Part shown: positions 1 through 7,178 of the stretch, piece by piece
Layout: each line of letters opens with the position of its first letter
Numbering within the stretch: the first letter of the stretch is position 1
Assembly (NCBI GenBank): GCA_946481605.1
Contig: CAMLPA010000126.1
Coordinates: 1-8,338 of the forward strand
DNA length: 8,338 nt
Source of the DNA: an uncultured Flavihumibacter sp.
Lineage (GTDB): Bacteria; Bacteroidota; Bacteroidia; Chitinophagales; Chitinophagaceae
Direction of reading: 5' to 3'
Program-made: the position numbers and the translations under genes
Notes under the pieces: generated by a model
Told to the model about the DNA's origin: nothing
What the model saw: the letters and a program-made list of their open reading frames with translations, nothing else
The model's database searches: none

Positions 1-14
1 TTCGACGAGGAAGC

Positions 15-473
15 TTAAAGGTTCTCCATCTGGTCGGGGATCGTTCTTTCCAGTTCTTCCTCCTTGATTTTGTTCGTGGGCCATTCAGGATCGTACTTCA
101 CGAACCAGGATATCCACAATGAACGGGAAAGCCGCATCAGCCAGGGTTGCAGCGCAATAAGCAGGATACCATTGGAGATGAGCCACCAGAGGAAACGGTT
201 ATCGTTAAACGACATTCCGATCAATACCAGCCAGGCCACTAAAGTAGCCACGCTAATGGCCACCGTAAGCGCATAACTCACGTAACCCGTGCCATAGTAA
301 AACCCGACCTCAATTTCAGTAGGCTGCCCGCAAACAGTACATTGCTTATGCATTTCCATGTTCCTGTTGAGTTTGATGCTCACAGGATTTTTAAACAACT
401 TCCCTTCGCGGCAACGCGGGCAACGGCAACCGAGAACGGAGGAAAGATAATTTCGTTTGGGTGCTGATTCCAT
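15..473 (-). CDS. DUF983 family small membrane protein with a zinc-ribbon-like N-terminus
   Basis: This gene encodes a 152-residue protein of unknown function that resembles the DUF983 family. Two CxxC pairs are visible, CPRC at residues 18-21 and CTVC at 45-48, which together look like a zinc ribbon on the cytoplasmic side (inference). Two hydrophobic segments follow at about 67-87 and 94-113, then a tryptophan-rich amphipathic stretch and a charged tail. I chose the ATG at 473 over the upstream in-frame start at 518, because a TAnnTTTG promoter box lies at 486-479, inside the longer version, and because the family normally begins shortly before the first CxxC. It sits 121 bases downstream of murF on the same strand, but probably has its own promoter. 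Family assignment rests on the CPRCREGKLF motif plus two membrane spans. The role is unknown, and the position beside murF does not prove an envelope function. Confidence 0.85.
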   Translation of the reverse strand: MESAPKRNYLSSVLGCRCPRCREGKLFKNPVSIKLNRNMEMHKQCTVCGQPTEIEVGFYYGTGYVSYALTVAISVATLVAWLVLIGMSFNDNRFLWWLISNGILLIALQPWLMRLSRSLWISWFVKYDPEWPTNKIKEEELERTIPDQMENL

Positions 474-478
474 AATGA

Positions 479-486
479 CAAAGGTA
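479..486 (-). promoter_or_regulatory. Candidate -7 box (TAnnTTTG) for the DUF983 gene
   Basis: The minus strand reads TACCTTTG, an exact match to the Bacteroidota -7 consensus TAnnTTTG. It ends only 5 bases before the ATG at 473. The usual start point a few bases past the box would fall on or next to the ATG, suggesting a leaderless or near-leaderless message. No TTG lies at the usual 17-23 base spacing upstream; the nearest is about 29 bases away (518-516). This is a sequence match only. Confidence 0.4.
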
Positions 487-594
487 TAAATATAACCCGG
501 CGCCGCATTGTGCCACAAGTCACGATCAGTAATTTATCCCACAAATCAGCGGATTATTTTGAAACACGGCACAATCAGGAAGTAATGAATACCA

Positions 595-1908
595 TTATAA
601 TTTCTCCAGCACCTTTTCCATCTTCATACTCCTGGAGCCTTTTATGAGCAACTGGGCACTTTCCGGACTTTTGCGCTGTAACCAGTTGCCGGCGGCTTCT
701 GCATCGGGCAGGTAAGTGAACGGGTGCATCACATGTGCGAAATCGCCCCCTACCAATACCACTTCTTCCCAGGGGTGTGCCGCGATGAAAGCGGCCAGGT
801 CTTCGTGTTCTTTTTTGCTGTCGGGCCCCAATTCCATCATAGCGCCCAGCATCAGTATTTTATGGTCGCCAGGTTGTGCGGCGAAATTAGCGATGGCAGC
901 TTTCATACTGGAAGGGTTGGCATTATACGCGTCGAGAATGATGGTATTGCTTCCTTTCTTCACCAGTTGTGAACGGCTGTTGGTAGGTGTGTATGCTTCA
1001 ATTGCGGCGGTGATCTTTTCCATGGGAACTCCGAACTCCATGCCTACGGCCACGGCTGCGAGTACATTGGGCAGGTTATAGTCGCCCACCAGTTGCGTTT
1101 GTATGGTGCCCAAACCGGGTACATTCGTGATTTCCACGGCGAGAAAAGGCGCGGAGGCAGCCAGTTTGCCTTCTACTTCAGCCTGATCCGTTCCGTAACG
1201 GATTACTTTAGGAATACCTGCACTCATTTCGCGGAGGTAATCATAGTCCCACATCGCGAACGCAGTGCCATTATTGGCCCGGAGGAAATCGAATAATTCT
1301 CCTTTTCCTTTCCTTACGCCTTCCACGCCACCAAAGCCTTCGAGGTGGGCCTTGCCGCAATTTGTGATCAATCCATGGGTTGGCAACGTGTATTTGCAGT
1401 ACCCTTCAATTTCTTTCTGGTGGTTCGCACCCATTTCTATCACGGCCATTTCCGCATCCTGTTGGACGCGCAGCAAGGTGAGCGGGATCCCGATGTGGTT
1501 GTTGAGGTTACCCTGCGTAGTATAGGTGATGAAGTGGGAAGACAGCACCGCGTGGATGAGTTCTTTGGTGGTGGTTTTCCCGTTGCTGCCGGTGATGGCG
1601 ATGAACGGCACCTTTTTTCCATCCGCTTTGTTCATGAACTTCCGGCGGTGGTGTTGCGCCAGTTGCTGCAAGGTGGTGAGCACATCGTCTACCAGTATTG
1701 TTTTTTCTGAGGTATGGAAATCGGCCTCATCAATTACGGCGTACGCGGCGCCCATTTCAAGCGCTTTTGCCGCGAAGGCGTTGGCGTTGAAGTTGGGTCC
1801 TTTCAGCGCAAAGAAGATATCCCCCGGTTTCAGTGCGCGCGTATCGGTTTGCACGCTGGGGTGTTGCAGGAAAAGCTGGTATAAGGCGGAGATGGTCACA
1901 GTATTCAA
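595..1908 (-). CDS. murF: UDP-N-acetylmuramoyl-tripeptide--D-alanyl-D-alanine ligase MurF
   Basis: MurF uses ATP to join D-Ala-D-Ala to UDP-MurNAc-tripeptide, the last cytoplasmic step in making the peptidoglycan precursor. The 437-residue length is normal for the family. The three Mur ligase domains are visible: an N-terminal UDP-binding domain (about 1-100, with TDTRALKPGDIFFALKG at 21-37), a central ATPase domain with the P-loop TGSNGKTTTK at 106-115, EMGANHQKEI at 158-167 and NCGKAHLEGFGG at 183-194, and a C-terminal domain with DAYNANPSSM at 326-335 and KGSRSMKME at 423-431. There is no ATG in the usable N-terminus: the start is TTG at 1908 or GTG at 1899. The GTG gives a beginning (M-T-I-S-A-L-Y) whose spacing fits homologues better as I recall them. 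It lies 82 bases after gldJ on the same strand, separated by a terminator-like hairpin. All motifs are intact. Confidence 0.96.
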   Translation of the reverse strand: MNTVTISALYQLFLQHPSVQTDTRALKPGDIFFALKGPNFNANAFAAKALEMGAAYAVIDEADFHTSEKTILVDDVLTTLQQLAQHHRRKFMNKADGKKVPFIAITGSNGKTTTKELIHAVLSSHFITYTTQGNLNNHIGIPLTLLRVQQDAEMAVIEMGANHQKEIEGYCKYTLPTHGLITNCGKAHLEGFGGVEGVRKGKGELFDFLRANNGTAFAMWDYDYLREMSAGIPKVIRYGTDQAEVEGKLAASAPFLAVEITNVPGLGTIQTQLVGDYNLPNVLAAVAVGMEFGVPMEKITAAIEAYTPTNSRSQLVKKGSNTIILDAYNANPSSMKAAIANFAAQPGDHKILMLGAMMELGPDSKKEHEDLAAFIAAHPWEEVVLVGGDFAHVMHPFTYLPDAEAAGNWLQRKSPESAQLLIKGSRSMKMEKVLEKL

Positions 1909-1918
1909 TTTGAGTGCA

Positions 1919-1926
1919 CAAATATA
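1919..1926 (-). promoter_or_regulatory. Candidate -7 box (TAnnTTTG) for murF
   Basis: The minus strand reads TATATTTG, an exact TAnnTTTG match. It lies 10 bases before the TTG and 19 bases before the GTG start candidates of murF. It begins 5 bases after the hairpin at 1931-1964, so the region that would hold the -33 element overlaps that hairpin, and no TTG is present at the normal spacing. The placement suggests murF is transcribed apart from gldJ with a very short leader. This is inferred from sequence only. Confidence 0.45.
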
Positions 1927-1930
1927 CTAC

Positions 1931-1964
1931 AAGAAAGCCCCGCATATCTCAGCGGGGCCTTCTT
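1931..1964 (-). terminator. Hairpin terminator after gldJ
   Basis: An inverted repeat has arms at 1931-1943 and 1952-1964 with an 8-base loop. The arms are 13 bases with a GC-rich core (GCCCCGC/GCGGGGC) flanked by A/T-rich ends, so the descending arm of the minus-strand RNA ends in UUUCUU. The single imperfect pair (1936/1959) is a G-U wobble in minus-strand RNA but an A-C mismatch in plus-strand RNA, so the structure favours the gldJ direction. It starts 26 bases after the gldJ stop. The U-rich part is inside the stem, so termination may be partial. Confidence 0.7.
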
Positions 1965-1990
1965 TGAACATCACGTATTATGCGTTGTAA

Positions 1991-3538
1991 TTATCTTTTT
2001 TGTTTGCGGTTCTTATAGATGATACCGCTTTTGCGTCCGTTTCCTTCTGCACTGCCCACACGGTCCATGGCGCAACGGAAACCAACGGTGCTGCTGGCCT
2101 GGTCTTCTTCAAGGTGACGGCGTGTACCAGGAGAGAGCCAGTAAGCACGGTCGTTCCAGCTACCGCCTTTGATCACGCGGGATTTATCGGAGATCAGGGT
2201 GGTTACACCATAGCCATAAGTTACCATAGAAGAGCTGTCACCATCCAGGTAGTTGATCACGTCACCTCTCTGGTAGTTGCGGCGGTTCTTACTTTCTTCG
2301 TCTGTAACATATTGCTCTTTCAGGCGACCGAGGCTGTCTCTTTCAAATTCGCCATCCTGTGTTTTGTAGAGTTTGGAGTACTTGTTACCACGGTAAGGGG
2401 CAACATCATCCATATCGGTGGTATTCAGCGGACGGTAAACGTCTCCGGTCCATTCACTCACGTTACCGGACATGTTGTAAAGACCGAATCCATTGGGGAA
2501 GAAAGATTCCACGGGACCAGTGTACACCGCGTTGTCGTTCAAACCACCGGCTACACCCATGTTGTCACCATAACCGCGTTTGAAGTTGGCGAGGAAAGTC
2601 CCTTGCCAGGAACCGCGGCGTGTATCGCGCAGGCCGTTCACGTTGTGCGACCAGGAATATACCTGTTTGTTGCCGATCAATTCCTCACCACGCTTTTTAG
2701 GAGAAGTGGATGGATTGGGGTTCTGGTTTACATAACCCAGTGCCGCGTATTCCCATTCCGCTTCGGAAGGGAGGCGGTAGTTGGGCAACATCAGACCGTC
2801 TTCGAACCTCACCTGGGTACGGGGGGTACCGTTGGAGTTCTTGAGCGGGTTCTTTTTAGATTTCGCGGCGGTACCCGGCGTAGCCTGGAATTCACCCACG
2901 AGGTAAGCTTTACTGTTGAAGTTTTCCTGGCCAAGGCCCTGAAGGTTCTTCAATGTATTCTTGTTCACATATCCTTTCTGAACGAGGATGCCTTCGTTCA
3001 CGCGGTCGGAGCGCCAGAGGCAGAAATCAGATGCCTGCTTCCAGGTTACGCCCACCACGGGATAATAGTTGTAAGAAGGGTGGCGGAAATAATACTCCAC
3101 CATGGGTTCGTTGTAAGCGAGTTCGCTCCGCCAAACCAGTGTATCGGGCAGGGCGCCTAAACGCACATCTTTGTATTCATCCCCATCAAACACCGATTCT
3201 ATCCAGTAAAGGTATTCCCGGTAGTGTACGTTGGCCACTTCGGTTTTATCGATATAGAACGAGTTCACCGTAACACGGCGGGGAATATTATTCCAGTCGC
3301 CCATCACATCTTCTTCAGTCGCACCCATCGTGAAGGTACCACCCTGAACGAAAACGAGACCGGGGCCGGTTTTCTGCTCTTTCTCCATGGACACCTGGTA
3401 GCCGCCCATGTTCTTATCGTTGTAGTTCCAACCGGTTACGGATGATTTTTCCTGCTTCTTTCCGAACAGCCCCCCGTTTTTACAGGAAGCCAGCAGAACA
3501 GTGGCAGTTAATAGGATCGAAACATTTTTCAGGTTCAT
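1991..3538 (-). CDS. gldJ: Gliding motility / type IX secretion lipoprotein GldJ
   Basis: GldJ is an outer-membrane lipoprotein facing the periplasm. It is needed for gliding, and in Flavobacterium for T9SS function through stabilising GldK. From the ATG at 3538 the protein has 515 residues. It begins with a lipoprotein signal (MNLKNVSILLTATVLLASC), with the lipidated cysteine at 19. The rest is a formylglycine-generating-enzyme/SUMF1-like domain: FVQGGTFTMG near 63-72, RLPSEAEWEYAALG near 255-268, GNVSEW near 358-363, GGSW near 458-461 and GFRCAMD near 486-492. The position of the FGE catalytic cysteine pair after GGSW holds no cysteine, so it should be structural rather than enzymatic. A basic tail (GRKSGIIYKNRKQKR) ends the protein. 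An in-frame ATG at 3550 and a TTG at 3604 are less likely, since they lengthen the segment before the signal. GldK is the closest alternative, but divergence from porU-porV and adjacency to murF favour GldJ. Confidence 0.92.
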   Translation of the reverse strand: MNLKNVSILLTATVLLASCKNGGLFGKKQEKSSVTGWNYNDKNMGGYQVSMEKEQKTGPGLVFVQGGTFTMGATEEDVMGDWNNIPRRVTVNSFYIDKTEVANVHYREYLYWIESVFDGDEYKDVRLGALPDTLVWRSELAYNEPMVEYYFRHPSYNYYPVVGVTWKQASDFCLWRSDRVNEGILVQKGYVNKNTLKNLQGLGQENFNSKAYLVGEFQATPGTAAKSKKNPLKNSNGTPRTQVRFEDGLMLPNYRLPSEAEWEYAALGYVNQNPNPSTSPKKRGEELIGNKQVYSWSHNVNGLRDTRRGSWQGTFLANFKRGYGDNMGVAGGLNDNAVYTGPVESFFPNGFGLYNMSGNVSEWTGDVYRPLNTTDMDDVAPYRGNKYSKLYKTQDGEFERDSLGRLKEQYVTDEESKNRRNYQRGDVINYLDGDSSSMVTYGYGVTTLISDKSRVIKGGSWNDRAYWLSPGTRRHLEEDQASSTVGFRCAMDRVGSAEGNGRKSGIIYKNRKQKR

Positions 3539-3596
3539 CTTGGATAGCATTGAGCTAGGTTTTTGGATATGAATAACGACCTCGATAATCGGTTTA

Positions 3597-3631
3597 TTGT
3601 ACAACCGGAGGGCGAATATAATTTAATTTTG
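3597..3631 (+). promoter_or_regulatory. Candidate promoter for porU-porV
   Basis: The plus strand has an exact -7 box, TAATTTTG at 3624-3631, preceded by a TTG at 3597-3599. The gap of 24 bases is one more than the usual 17-23 of Bacteroidota promoters. Transcription would start near 3635, leaving a leader of about 90 bases before the porU ATG at 3729. This is a motif match only. Confidence 0.5.
3613..3620 (-). promoter_or_regulatory. Weak candidate -7 box for gldJ
   Basis: The minus strand reads TATATTCG, one base off TAnnTTTG. It lies about 75 bases before the chosen gldJ ATG. No TTG occurs at the expected spacing; the nearest is about 32 bases away. It is the best candidate I see for gldJ, but the support is weak. 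Confidence 0.25.
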
Positions 3632-3728
3632 TTTTCCGGGCGGCAGCTTTAGCAATCAATGGATAAGAACCGCCTTACTGCCCATAAACACATAACTTCA
3701 AACACGGAACCAAACTTCCATACTGCGG

Positions 3729-6700
3729 ATGCGTTTTTTCCTTCTTTTATTCCTGCTCGCAAATACCATACTAGCCCCGGCACAAAGGGTGTACGCGCCC
3801 CATTCTGTGCTTCAAAACAGCACATGGTATAAAATAGGCGTGGATACCGCAGGGGTTTACCGGATCGATCTCGCATTGCTGAACGCCATGGGTTATACAG
3901 GCAACAGTTTTCCCGCGGATGCCATCCGTGTGTTTTGTAGGACAGGCGCCATGCTGCCCGAGGCCATGAACACAACTTATACAGATGACCTGAAGGAAAT
4001 CCCTTGTCGATCCTATGCGGGATTCCTATTGTTTTATGCACCCGGCGCGCATATACTTGAAAAAGATTCTGTAAATCAGGGCTTTACGCATAAAATGAAC
4101 CTGTTCTCCAACCGCACTTACTATTATATTAAGGTGGAAGGTTCGGGGTTAAGCATCCCCCTTCAACAGGACCCCGGCAGTTTTCAACGAACCGTTACGG
4201 CCTATGATGATGTCCGTTTCTATGAGAACGAACTGGTGAATTTTCTGGGCAGCGGCAAAGAATGGTTCGGAGAAGAATTCGCGAATGCCCCGGGCAAAAC
4301 GCTTACCCGGAACTTCTCTTTTACTTTTCCCGGAAGGGATATCCAGGAACCGGTGCGCTTTAACGCCACTGTGGTGGCCCGTTCCGTGAATGGCAGCAAC
4401 CGTTTCAGTGTGCAGTTGAACAGTGGCGCCGCGACCACCACCGATATTGCCGCCACAGGCAGCGGTGCCTACGATGTTTTCGCCCGGAAAGCGAACATCT
4501 CCCTCACACAATTGATCCCCACCGCTGATGTACAGGCCGGATTCAACTTCCAGCCCGGCGGGTTCAACGCGCAGGGCTGGCTGGACAATATCCTCGTACA
4601 GGCCCGTTCTCCACTGCGTTTCAATGGCTCAGCGCAATGGCATTTCCGCGACTGGCGCTCGGTGGCACCCGGCAATGCGCGTTTTGAGATCAGCAATGCG
4701 CCCGCCGATGTCGAAGTTTGGGAGGTGACCGATCCACTTTCCCCGATACGGATGGCCACACAAATTGCCGGTAACACATTGGGGTTTACTCAAAACACCA
4801 GCCGGCTCAGAACGTATATCGCCTTTTCCCCTGCCACGGCATTACGTCCCGCCACATTGGGCATGGTAAAAAACCAGGACCTGCACGGCACGCCCAATGC
4901 ACGTTTCCTGGTGGTCGCGGCGCCGGAACTGGTTCCGGAGGCCCAACGCCTGGCGGCTTACCACGAAACCACCAATGGCCTCACAACACTGGTGGTTACT
5001 CCCGAAATGGTTTTCAACGAATTTTCTGCAGGCATCCCCGATCCTACAGCGATCCGCGATTTTGTTAAGCTGCAGTACGACCGGGCCGGAGGAGATACTT
5101 CGCGCCAGCCCCGCTACCTGCTCTTGTTCGGCGATGCTTCCTACGATTACAAAAACCGACTCGGCAACAACACGAATTTTGTGCCCGCTTACCAAAGCAA
5201 CGAATCCCTCGACCCCCTTTCCACCTATACTTCTGATGATTTTTTCGGGTTGCTGGACAATACGGATAACATCAACAATACCAGCGCACTCAGCTTGCTT
5301 GACATCGGGATCGGGCGCATTCCTGCCGGAAACCCGTCGGAAGCAAAAGCTTATGTAGACAAGGTGCTGGCCTACCATTCTTCCCAGGCGCTCGGCCCCT
5401 GGCGCAACGAACTCAGTTTTCTCGCCGATGATGAAGACGATAACCTCCACCTCCAGGATGCCGAATATGTTGCCGGAGGCGTGGAAACCCTGAACCCGTC
5501 TTTCAATACTAATAAGTATTACCTCGACGCGTTTCCGCAGCAAAGCACTTCCGCGGGCAGCCGCTACCCCGCCGCCACACAAGCCAGTAACAACAAGGTT
5601 TTCAATGGTACACTAATCTGGAATTACAGCGGCCACGGCGGGTTTACAAGACTTGCGGAGGAAGTATTACTCGATAAAGAGACCGCGGCCCAATGGCGCA
5701 ACAGGGACCGCTATCCGCTTCTCATCACAGCGACCTGCGATTTCGCGCCTTATGATAATCCGGGTATGCCCTCACTGGGCGAACAGGTGCTGTTACAACC
5801 CAATGCCGGCGCCATCGCGCTGATGACCACCACCCGTGTGGTGTTCGCGTTCAGCAACCGCACCATGAACTACAATTACCTGCAGGAAGCCTTCAAAAGA
5901 AAAGCCAACGGTTTCTATCCCAGCCTGGGCGAAGCCGTAAAAAATGCCAAGAATTTCACTTACCAGTTTTCCGGAGACATTGTCAACAACAGGAAATTCA
6001 CCCTGCTCGGCGATCCCGCGCTTACCTTAGCATTCCCACAGTACAAAGTGAAAACCACGCACATCAACGGTAAAGAAACCGGCAGTTTGAAAGACACCAT
6101 CCGGGCACTCGATAAAGTGATTGTTTCCGGGGAAATCACGGATATGAACGGCGCTGTTTTAACGGACTTCAATGGTGCGGTTTTCCCCACGGTATTTGAT
6201 AAGAAAAGAACAAGGCGCACCCTGGGCAACGACCCCGGAAGTCCTGTTACCAGTTTTGAAACCCGTGAACAGGTGCTGTTCAAAGGAAAATCTTCCGTAA
6301 AAGATGGGCGTTTCAGCTTCGAATTCATTGTTCCGAAAGACATCAGTTACGCCTTCGGCGAAGGCTGGATCAACTACTACGCCGAGAACGGCGTGTACGA
6401 TGCGAACGACCATTACCCCAACCTGGTGGTGGGCGGCGGCAGCAATACCGGCTCCGACGACCAGGAAGGACCAACCGTTAAAGCCTGGATGAACGATGAA
6501 AAATTCGTGAACGGCAGCATCACCAACAACGCGCCCATCCTGCTGGTGAAAATCTCCGATTCTTCCGGCATCAACACCACCGGCACGGGGATAGGTCATG
6601 ACATCACGGCCATCCTCGACAACGATGTGAACAACCCCATCGTGCTGAACGAATTCTACCAATCAGAACAGGATTCCTACAAAAAAGGATATGTCCGTTA

Positions 6701-7118
6701 TCAGTTGCCCCCCCTGGAACCCGGAGAACATACCTTGCAGGTGAAAGCCTGGGATGTGGCCAACAACTCCGGAGAATACCTGCTGCGTTTTAAGGTAACC
6801 GAACAGGGCGACCTGGTGCTGGACCATGCACTCAATTACCCCAACCCCTTCACCACCAAAACCTCCTTCTGGTTCGAGCACAACCGCCCATTCGAAAATT
6901 TACAGGTACACATACGGGTATTTTCACTTACCGGAAAACTCGTAAAATCACTGAAAAACACAATAATAACCACCGGTAACCGTTCGAGTGATGTGGAATG
7001 GGACGGTAAAGATGATTTTGGAGCGAAACTTGCCCGCGGCGTGTACTGGTATATTTTACGCATCAGCGCCCCCGATGGACAAACCAAAGAAGTGATCCAG
7101 AAGCTGGTTATCTTATAA
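3729..7118 (+). CDS. porU: Type IX secretion system sortase PorU (gingipain-like, C25 family)
   Basis: PorU is the cell-surface protease that removes the C-terminal signal from T9SS cargo and attaches the cargo to the surface, working in a complex with PorV. The protein has 1129 residues, close to the roughly 1158 of the Porphyromonas gingivalis protein. A Sec signal peptide (residues 1-18, cleavage likely at APA/QR) is followed by an N-terminal beta-rich region to about 390. The C25 peptidase domain at about 392-770 has LLLFGDASYDYKNR (464-477), YTSDDFFGLLD (500-510), the catalytic histidine in YSGHGG (His636) and the catalytic cysteine in TATCDFAPYDNP (Cys670). Ig-like segments lead to a T9SS C-terminal domain from about 1031, containing NYPNPF at 1036-1041 and ending in a beta strand. 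Both catalytic residues are present. The start at 3729 gives a perfect signal peptide. porV follows after 60 bases. Confidence 0.96.
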   Translation: MRFFLLLFLLANTILAPAQRVYAPHSVLQNSTWYKIGVDTAGVYRIDLALLNAMGYTGNSFPADAIRVFCRTGAMLPEAMNTTYTDDLKEIPCRSYAGFLLFYAPGAHILEKDSVNQGFTHKMNLFSNRTYYYIKVEGSGLSIPLQQDPGSFQRTVTAYDDVRFYENELVNFLGSGKEWFGEEFANAPGKTLTRNFSFTFPGRDIQEPVRFNATVVARSVNGSNRFSVQLNSGAATTTDIAATGSGAYDVFARKANISLTQLIPTADVQAGFNFQPGGFNAQGWLDNILVQARSPLRFNGSAQWHFRDWRSVAPGNARFEISNAPADVEVWEVTDPLSPIRMATQIAGNTLGFTQNTSRLRTYIAFSPATALRPATLGMVKNQDLHGTPNARFLVVAAPELVPEAQRLAAYHETTNGLTTLVVTPEMVFNEFSAGIPDPTAIRDFVKLQYDRAGGDTSRQPRYLLLFGDASYDYKNRLGNNTNFVPAYQSNESLDPLSTYTSDDFFGLLDNTDNINNTSALSLLDIGIGRIPAGNPSEAKAYVDKVLAYHSSQALGPWRNELSFLADDEDDNLHLQDAEYVAGGVETLNPSFNTNKYYLDAFPQQSTSAGSRYPAATQASNNKVFNGTLIWNYSGHGGFTRLAEEVLLDKETAAQWRNRDRYPLLITATCDFAPYDNPGMPSLGEQVLLQPNAGAIALMTTTRVVFAFSNRTMNYNYLQEAFKRKANGFYPSLGEAVKNAKNFTYQFSGDIVNNRKFTLLGDPALTLAFPQYKVKTTHINGKETGSLKDTIRALDKVIVSGEITDMNGAVLTDFNGAVFPTVFDKKRTRRTLGNDPGSPVTSFETREQVLFKGKSSVKDGRFSFEFIVPKDISYAFGEGWINYYAENGVYDANDHYPNLVVGGGSNTGSDDQEGPTVKAWMNDEKFVNGSITNNAPILLVKISDSSGINTTGTGIGHDITAILDNDVNNPIVLNEFYQSEQDSYKKGYVRYQLPPLEPGEHTLQVKAWDVANNSGEYLLRFKVTEQGDLVLDHALNYPNPFTTKTSFWFEHNRPFENLQVHIRVFSLTGKLVKSLKNTIITTGNRSSDVEWDGKDDFGAKLARGVYWYILRISAPDGQTKEVIQKLVIL

Positions 7119-7122
7119 TTCC

Positions 7123-7130
7123 TACTTTTG
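7123..7130 (+). promoter_or_regulatory. Candidate -7 box (TAnnTTTG) for porV
   Basis: The sequence TACTTTTG matches TAnnTTTG exactly. It lies 4 bases after the porU stop codon and 48 bases before the porV ATG. No TTG sits at the usual spacing upstream. It could be an internal promoter raising porV above porU, which would suit an abundant porin-like protein. The 60-base gap holds no terminator, so readthrough from porU is also expected. Confidence 0.35.
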
Positions 7131-7178
7131 CCTGGTCTTACATTTCGAAACCTACAAAATTGATATAAAAAATCTCTG

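Larger units (their letters stand above)
3539..3728. promoter_or_regulatory. Divergent promoter region between gldJ and porU
   Basis: This 190-base stretch separates the two divergent units and contains no convincing gene. Its AT-rich centre (about 3613-3631) holds outward-facing -7-like boxes for both directions. That leaves a leader of roughly 70 bases for gldJ and 90 bases for porU. I saw no tRNA, riboswitch or strong hairpin in it. Neither ATG has a clear Shine-Dalgarno sequence, as is common in Bacteroidota. Confidence 0.6.

Noticed and set aside
507..575. Inverted repeat ATTGTGCC (507-514) and GGCACAAT (568-575) between murF and the DUF983 gene, with a small palindrome TTGTGCCACAA at 508-518
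   Set aside because: The 8-base arms are 53 bases apart, and such a pair is expected by chance at close to 10 percent in a gap of this size. There is no T-tract, so it is neither a clear terminator nor an operator.
2000..3160. A 386-codon open frame on the plus strand, opposite gldJ
   Set aside because: It lies wholly inside gldJ on the opposite strand. Its translation has no recognisable domain and an odd mix (many Val, Thr, His), typical of the complement of a codon-biased gene.
3649..4041. A 130-codon minus-strand frame across the porU start
   Set aside because: It overlaps the porU signal peptide and leader, and its sequence lacks any family feature. It would also have to cross the divergent promoter region.
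4842..5582. A 246-codon open frame on the minus strand, opposite the porU peptidase domain
   Set aside because: It is antisense to the best-conserved part of porU. There is no domain or plausible start context, so it is a shadow of porU codon bias.
1991..7118. An SUMF1-like protein beside a caspase/gingipain-like protease, as a possible new defence or modification system
   Set aside because: The SUMF1-like protein is a lipoprotein without the catalytic cysteines. The protease has a signal peptide and a T9SS C-terminal domain and is followed by PorV. All three fit known type IX secretion parts.
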